Assembly (NCBI GenBank): GCA_026874595.1
Contig: CM049307.1
Span: 32,103,862 to 32,167,861 of the forward strand
Reading direction: 5' to 3'
Length of the DNA: 64,000 nucleotides
Source of the DNA: Sipunculus nudus
Lineage: Eukaryota > Annelida > Sipuncula > Golfingiida > Sipunculidae
Shown here: one piece after another, positions 57,786-64,000 of the stretch
Layout of the letters: each line of letters starts with the position of its first letter
Position numbering within the stretch: the stretch's first letter is position 1
The notes under the pieces: model-generated
What the model was told of the DNA's origin: nothing
Databases searched by the model: none
What the model saw: the letters and a program-made list of their open reading frames with translations, nothing else
Position numbers and translations under genes: made by a program

Positions 57786-60661
57786 TGGCTGCACTGATTG
57801 AACCTCTGACCTATATCTATCTGCGATGAATGAACTCTTGATCTGTTGCCAAATCTGGCAGTTGGCAGTTTCTCAACCTATTTAAAGATACAGACACAAT
57901 CTTGGCCTGTTGGTAAATTTGTTTACAAATACTGAAAGACTTTGGCTAAAATGCTTTTTTTTTCAAGCTGACATATTCATAAACTTTTTATCAAAATATC
58001 TAGAATAATAAAAGTTGCAGTCCTTTCATTGTTAAAGGTCCAATAATTCTGCCAAAAATCATTCAAGTAAACTTGAACAAAGGCCACCTAAGAATAATTT
58101 TTGTGCAATGTTACAGAAGTTATAATTGAAACAATAATTTTTTAGAAGAACACTATTGCAGTCCTCAGTTTGAAATAGACATAATAATGGCCATAAGACC
58201 AACTTAAGTTTTTCATGACTCAACCAAAAATCAACAAACTCAATCTGTTCTGATATGATTGAAAGAACCATGTCCTAGGATAATACTTTTGAAAAATTGA
58301 ACAATTCAACTTGACAGTTTCATCATAAACATTTTAAGCTGAAAGAGGCTAAAATTATGAGGTTTTTGCCCAAAAAAATAGGTCAATGTAGGTGGCACCA
58401 CAAAATCTGCAATTTTAAATGTATGTCATGTGACCAACATTTGCACAATACTTGTGTAATGCTAGCTTCTGCCATTTCTGAGATTACTATGTCAGTATGC
58501 TTACTTGGCCAAATGACTAAGTTCAAATTCGTGTAACTCCACTAAAATTTATCAAATGCAAACCATTTGAACAAACATGAGAGGGCTTGCCTCTGGGTTC
58601 ATTTCTGTAAAATATTGAACAATTTGGCAGGACCGTTTACAAGAAGAAGACTTTTAAAGTTTTGTCAGCTTTTTCCCTATAATATCCCTAAGTAAATGCA
58701 GATAGCATAAAAATAAGCTGGCTTCCACAATGTTTGATATGTGACAGATTATTGCATAAAATCAGGGGATGGTAGCTCCTGCTATTCCTGAGAAATTATG
58801 GGTTCATGTACAGATGACCAATGACCCCTGTACAAAAAAGGTTGATGCAGGTTGCGCCGCCAATACCTGAATTTCATATCTGACTCATGTGACCAACACT
58901 GGCATAAAATTGGTGATGATAGCTCTGGCTGTTTCTGAGACTGTCATTTTAGTAAGCTTTTTTGGACAGATGACTAAGTTAAACTTCCTGTAACTCATTC
59001 AAAATTCACCGAACTTGAACCATTTGAACAAACTTGAGAGAGATGGTATAAAAGATTATTTCTGTGAAATATTGAACAATTTGGCTTAACCGTTTCGGCG
59101 GGGAAAATTTTTTAAGGGTTTTAGCTTTTTCTCTATAAAATCTAAGAAAATGCAGAGTTTTTCAGATGGCTAATTTTTTGCATTTAATTTCATGATGTTA
59201 GCTCCAGTCATTTTCGAGATATTATGGGTTTACATTCAGACAACGGATGCCGCCACACCATCGCATTAGCTCAGAGGTTCGCAAAAAATTACTACAAATG
59301 CATATTGAATGCAAAATTATAATACAAATATATCTCACTGATGGCAAAATCTTGAATTAAGTTGAGCTTGGAGACTAATTATTTATAATCCATGTACAGC
59401 CATCTTTATATACCCACAGAGAGCTGCATACCTGTGATTGTAAACATTGTCTTAGCATGAGGAATATCTAAAATCATAAATCTACATTTTTAAAAGCTTT
59501 TAAAAAACATACTTGTCAATATTAACCATAGATAACCTGAAATCTAAATGTCTAGAGGCATTCTGTAACAGATGCTGATAAACTGGTGCCAGGCTAGAAG
59601 TATCTGCTTCACATAGCTCATATATATGGTAAAATGTCTCAATTAAATCTTAATGATTCAGCCAAAATTCATTCTTTTGAACCATAAAAGACACTTATTA
59701 TAAGAATTATTCAGGAGATTATTCTTGCAAAGTATCAAAAAAATTTGCCTCAGTGACACCAGTCAAAAAAAGTTTTGCAGGTTAATAACTCATATTTGAA
59801 AATACAGCAAAATGGCTAAGTTAAGCTTCCTGTAACACAGCCAAAAATCACTGAACCTAAACTATTTGAACAAACTTGAATTATCAACATCTAAGGATTA
59901 TTAATGTGTGAGATTTAAGAATTTGGCCCAGTGGTTTTTGTTGAGAAGATCTTTGTAGCCACTGAGCTAAAATAGGCTGTTATGGCATATGACTAAATTC
60001 AGCTTCCCATAACTCAGCTAAAAGTCACTAAACCGAGACCATTTGGACAAACTTCAGAAAGCACTACCCTAGGATCATTTCTGTGCGATATTAAACAATT
60101 AGGCCATATGATTTCAAAGAAGAAGTTTTTTGTGGCTGTCAGTATGATATGGGCACTGATGACCCCTGTACAAAAAAGGCTGATGCTCAATTTCAGATAT
60201 GACTCATGTGACCAACACTGGCATTAAATTTGGTGATGAAAGCTCTAGCCGAGATTGTAATTTTAGAATGCTTTTTTGGACAGCTGACTAAGTTCAACTT
60301 CTTGTAACTAGGCCAAAAATCACTGAACTTAAACCATTCAAACAAACTTGAGAGAGATTGTTCCATGAATCATTTCTTTGAAATATTTGACAATATGGCT
60401 GAACAATTTCAGAGAAGATTTTTAAAGCTTTTTTAGATTTTTACCTATAAAATCTAAGAAAATGCAGTTATAGCCAAAAAAAGCAAAATCTGACAGAGTT
60501 TTTTAGATGACTAATTTTTAGCAAAAAATTTTGTGATGCTAACTCTTGCCATTTTCAAGATAGTATGGGTTAATGTACAGACAAAGGACAACAGATGCCG
60601 GCTGACAGATGCCAGACACCGGACGACGCCACACCATCCCATAAGCTCACAGGTTTGCTAA

Positions 60662-61778
60662 TAAAAGGCAGACTCTTCTATCATAAGCCACAAATCAATG
60701 AAAAGTTATTAATGTTCAAATTGTAAGAGAGTTATATTTAGGAATAGAGGTGAAAATGTCTAGTTTCAGAATTGCCAGGAAAACATTTTTTTCCAAAACA
60801 AATCCAAAATGTAAATCAGAAGGTTGACCATAGCTGGTTAAAAGGGTCTATTCCAATATTTGATGTCATTTGATTTCATTTTGTTTATATCCATTTGATT
60901 GATACATGTGGGGGAATGGGCACCAAAGTAATCTAAACACATTCAAGAAGGACATATGGCAGGAAGTCTGACAAACCAGATTTTTCCAATGGCATTTTGG
61001 CAACCAGTGACCTTTCAGCTACTGTATATAAGCAACCTGCAACCTTCAGTTACATAAGTTTCTGCATATGACACATGTACTGTGGTTATCAACAGCTTGC
61101 AGATTAATAAGGTCATACATGTTTCACATAAGAACCATTCTATGCAGGAATTACCTGAAGTTCTTTAAAAAAAATACTGTGGATTCAGACTTTTTGTTGC
61201 GGTTTTTATTTTTGTAGAATTTGTGGCTAGCTTTTATCCAAGAAAAAAATTTAAAACCCACATTCATTTAGAGAAATCTGTCAAGATGACCCACATTTTT
61301 TTTAGATTAAGCCAGGAATCACATAAATTCTACAGATTAACAGGTGAATATTTAGCTTTAACTTTGTTACAAGCTCTCTGTATTATAATGGATCACATAA
61401 CCAACAGTGCACAAATTCAAGTGGTGGAGGCAAGAAATTGGAACATAGAACTTTTACAAATTATGTTCTCTGGAAAATTTTCAATTTAGTTGGAACATCA
61501 AATTTTCACAAATTATATTCTCAGGAATTTTTTTAATTTAATTGGAACAGAATTTTCACAAATTATATTCTCTGGAAAATTTATAAGACTTGACCAAGAA
61601 AAAATAAAAGTACTGCTTAATTTTATCTATGATATGATTGGTATTTACTGAGCCACACATGCAAACATTCATGAAAAACCACAGTCATTGATGAGCTACT
61701 AAAATTATGCATAAAATATGAAAAAATATGCATAAAAGAATGAAAAACAAAAAATCATTCTAGCCATTTCTTTCAAGA
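60662..61778. other. no gene; old repeats
   Basis: 60960-61150 matches 3585-3790 weakly. 61175-61340 ('tactgtggattcagac...gtagaatttgtgg...aaaacccac') looks like a decayed short inverted-repeat element of a type common in molluscs. 'tcacaaattatattctc' recurs near 61508 and 61557 as a short duplication. The 88-codon plus frame at 61223-61489 lies across this and is not supported. Confidence 0.4.
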
Positions 61779-63692
61779 ACAAGTGACCAATGGGTCATGA
61801 CACTCAGCTGACTGGGAATAGATTTGCAAAAGGAAATATTATCATCTGAATGGTAGTATATACTCATTCAACTGAAGCATCAAACAGATTATCCAACAGG
61901 CCAAGATTGTGTTTGTATTTATATATCTCAAAAATAGAGAAAAAATGCTTAAAAATACAAGTGGCTCCACAAGTCTGAAGAAACTAATAAAAAGACTTAA
62001 TGGTCAATATGCATGCAAAAAATCATGGTGATCTCTGCATTAGTTGTTCAGATACTTCAGAATTTGTATCAAATTTTCCATTATTCCGAACTGTACTTTG
62101 GAGTGCCATTGCTCAAAGGATATGGGTAACAGAGACCTAATTTCAGGTTTCCATGGAGACTTTTCATGGGCCTCCCTGTGTGTCAAGAATGAAGATTCTA
62201 GGTCAAGTTGTTACAATTTGTGCCTTGTAAACAGATGACGGCATCCTTAAAGGTCTCAAAAATAAAGAAAAAAATTTGAAAAATTGAATAAAATATAGGT
62301 GGCACCACCAGTCTGCAGAAACTGATGAAACACTCCATAAAAAATATCCATCCAAAGTATCATGGTGATCTCTGCATTAGTTGTTCAGATACTTCAGCTT
62401 TTGTATCAAATTGTTCATTATTCTGAGGGTTACTTAGGAGTCCTATAGCTTGAAGGATATGGGAAACAGAGACCTAATTTCAGGTTTCCACAGACACTTT
62501 TCATGGGCCTCCTTGCATGACCAGAATGAAGATTCTAGGTCCAGTTGTTATGATTTGTACTCTGTTGACAGATAACCACATCTTTAAAGGTCTCAAAAAT
62601 AGAGGAAAAAATTCATAAAAATTTGAAAAAATAGAGGTGGCACACCCAGTCTGCAGAAACTGATGGAACACCTCATGATCAATATGTATGCCAAAAATCA
62701 TGACCATCAGTGTTGTAGTTATTGAGAAACTGCAGTTTTTGTATCAAATTTTTCATCATTCTTAGGGGTATTTTGGGAGCCATACAGCTTAAAGGATATG
62801 GGTAACAGAGACCTAATTTCAGTTTTCCATGGAGACTTGTCATGGGTCTCCCTGTGTGTCAAGAATGAAGATTCTAGGTCCAGTCTATACGATTTGTGCC
62901 CTGTTAACAGATTTTCATATCTTTAAAGGTCGCAAAAGTAGAGAAAAAAAATTTGTAAAAAAAAACGAACAAATACACGTGGTGCCATCAGTCTGCAGAA
63001 ACTGATGAAACATTCCATGATCAATATCCATGCAAACAATAATGGTGTTCTCTGCATTAGTTGTTCAGATACTTCAGCTTTTGTATCAAATTTTCACATT
63101 AATTCCGAGCTGTACTTTGGAGTGTCATTGCTCAAAGGATATGGGTAACAGAGGTCTAATTTCAGGTTTCCATGGAGACTTTTCATGGGTCTCCCTGTGT
63201 GTCAAGAATGAAGATTCTAGGTCCAGTCGTTACGATTAATTACCCTGTTGACAGATAACAACATCCTTAAAGGTCTCATAAATAGAGAAAAAAATTCATA
63301 AAAAAATAAAAAAATACAGGTGGCGCCACCAGTCTGCAGAAACTGATGAAACATCTCATGATCAATATGTATGCCAAAAATCATGACTATCAGTGATGTA
63401 GTTAATGAGATATTGAAGTTTTTGTATGAAATTTTAGACTATTCTGGGGGGTACTTTGGGGTCCAATAGCTCAAAGGATATGGGTAACAGAGACCTAATT
63501 TCTGGTTTCCAAGGAGATTTTTCATGGACCTCTCAGAATATTCAGTTACAAGATTGTAAGTCCAGGGATACCATTTGTGCCAGGTTAACGGACAGACAGA
63601 CAGACGGACAGACGGACAGACAGACGGAAGGACGGACGACGGACAAAGAGTGATCGCTATAGCTCAGCATGACTGAAAGTCAGCTGAGCTAA
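61779..63692 (+). mobile_element. family 1B element with five ~340-bp monomers (1.9 kb)
   Basis: Starts ACAAGTGACCAATGGGTCAT, then CTCAGCTGACTGGG. Five monomers open with GGTGGCACCACCAGTCTGCA or variants near 61962, 62300, 62636, 62979 and 63318. Each contains 'gttgttcagatacttcagc', 'ggatatgggtaacagagacc', 'ggtttccatggagactttt' and 'gattctaggtccag'. A long GACAGACGGAC microsatellite (63590-63645) precedes TATAGCTCAGCATGACTGAA, then AGTCAGCTGAGCTAA. The plus frames at 62044, 63030 and 63456 share a peptide only because they read monomers in the same register. Non-coding. Confidence 0.85.
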
Positions 63693-64000
63693 AAAGGGCT
63701 GAATCCTCCATAATTTGCAATCAAATTTATTGTTTTCATGTTTCACTGACATCCAAAACCAGATGAATGTATTCAAAGTCTACAAAATTATTTCAGTGGA
63801 AGAGTTATGAATTGGCATAGATCCAACGTGACTTCTGTATCTTATATTTTGAACATATTTTAAATTTCTGTATATTGATGTGAATGGTACTACCTAGCTG
63901 TAACAGGAATCAAATTTAGCAAAAAAAGGACAATTAACAACAGAATAAGACGTGAGCTGTCTCCAGAAAACATTTTACTGGTAAATTTGTCTACCTGATT
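63693..64000. other. no gene recognised at the window edge
   Basis: AT-rich DNA. A minus-strand AATCAG|GTAGAC donor-like site lies within the last 12 bases, but its exon would be outside the window. Confidence 0.4.

Larger units (their letters stand above)
56648..60661 (+). mobile_element. family 2 composite element(s), up to 4.0 kb
   Basis: The 5' end AACAAGGCCTACAGGCCTAA (hairpin AGGCCTACAGGCCT) is followed by a GCAAACCTGTGCA variant. The 3' end is CACACCATCCCATAAGCTCA then CAGGTTTGCTAA. Two internal 3'-type ends (near 57610-57640 and 59245-59290) suggest several units fused or inserted in series. The body repeats a ~450-bp module at about 58385-58810, 58845-59290 and 60175-60661, with a partial module before that ('gaccaacat.tggcat.aaattggtgat', 'acagatgactaagttc', 'ctataaaatctaagaaaatg'). 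A short GGACGACGCC stretch precedes the end. Non-coding. The plus frame at 56562-56753 overlaps the 5' end by chance. Confidence 0.75.

Noticed and set aside
59432-59467. 36-bp minus-strand segment with a CACAG|GTATGC donor
   Set aside because: Too short, two frames open, and it lies between transposon modules.
61223-61489. 88-codon plus ORF as a small protein gene
   Set aside because: No splice or domain support, and it overlaps what looks like a decayed inverted-repeat element.
62044-63653. Shared peptide in three plus frames (ECHCSKDMGNRDLISGFHGD)
   Set aside because: The frames read the same position of successive ~340-bp transposon monomers and are not exons.

Overview
This window looks like animal nuclear DNA, most probably from a bivalve mollusc. 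It is AT-rich, has no long open reading frames and no bacterial operon structure. It is packed with non-autonomous transposons of the kind common in bivalve genomes: elements with palindromic ends, internal tandem monomers, a GGAC/GACG microsatellite and a terminal 3' hairpin. The organism call is inference from repeat style. Almost none of the open frames are genes; most are readings through repeats.

Layout. 1-8 kb: a canonical Helitron (1405-2627) inside the 3' end of a LINE, then a second, L1-like LINE remnant (7168-8057). 8-11 kb: copy 1 of a 2.6-kb element (family 1A). 15-16 kb: family 1B elements. 17.8-19.2 kb: family 2. 19.6-21.4 kb: a 44-bp satellite with a 132-bp higher-order repeat. 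22.7 and 24.5 kb: two phase-compatible coding exons on the minus strand, the best protein-coding evidence here. 25.1-26.6 kb: family 3, with eight ~180-bp monomers. 30.5-31.0 kb: a 47-bp tandem array. 34.2-35.9 kb: a 1.7-kb foldback element whose ~395-bp arms are built from a repeated ~21-bp motif. 36.7-42.55 kb: an LTR retrotransposon on the minus strand, without recognisable pol, carrying family 1A copy 2. 42.8-44.35 kb: a repeat interrupted by a second Helitron, with its uninterrupted paralogue at 21.7-22.4 kb. 45.7-47.4 kb: a probable spliced plus-strand transcript with a poly(A) signal. 47.5-50.1 kb: family 1A copy 3. 53.5-55.2 kb: a duplicated repeat block. 56.6-60.7 kb: family 2 composite. 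61.8-63.7 kb: family 1B element with five ~340-bp monomers.

Nothing here forms an operon-like system. The coherent story is a dense, nested transposon landscape in introns or intergenic DNA around at least one minus-strand gene, which I could not identify. The least ordinary objects are the foldback element, the several families that share one terminal architecture despite different interiors, and the two Helitrons whose insertion points can be read from the window itself.
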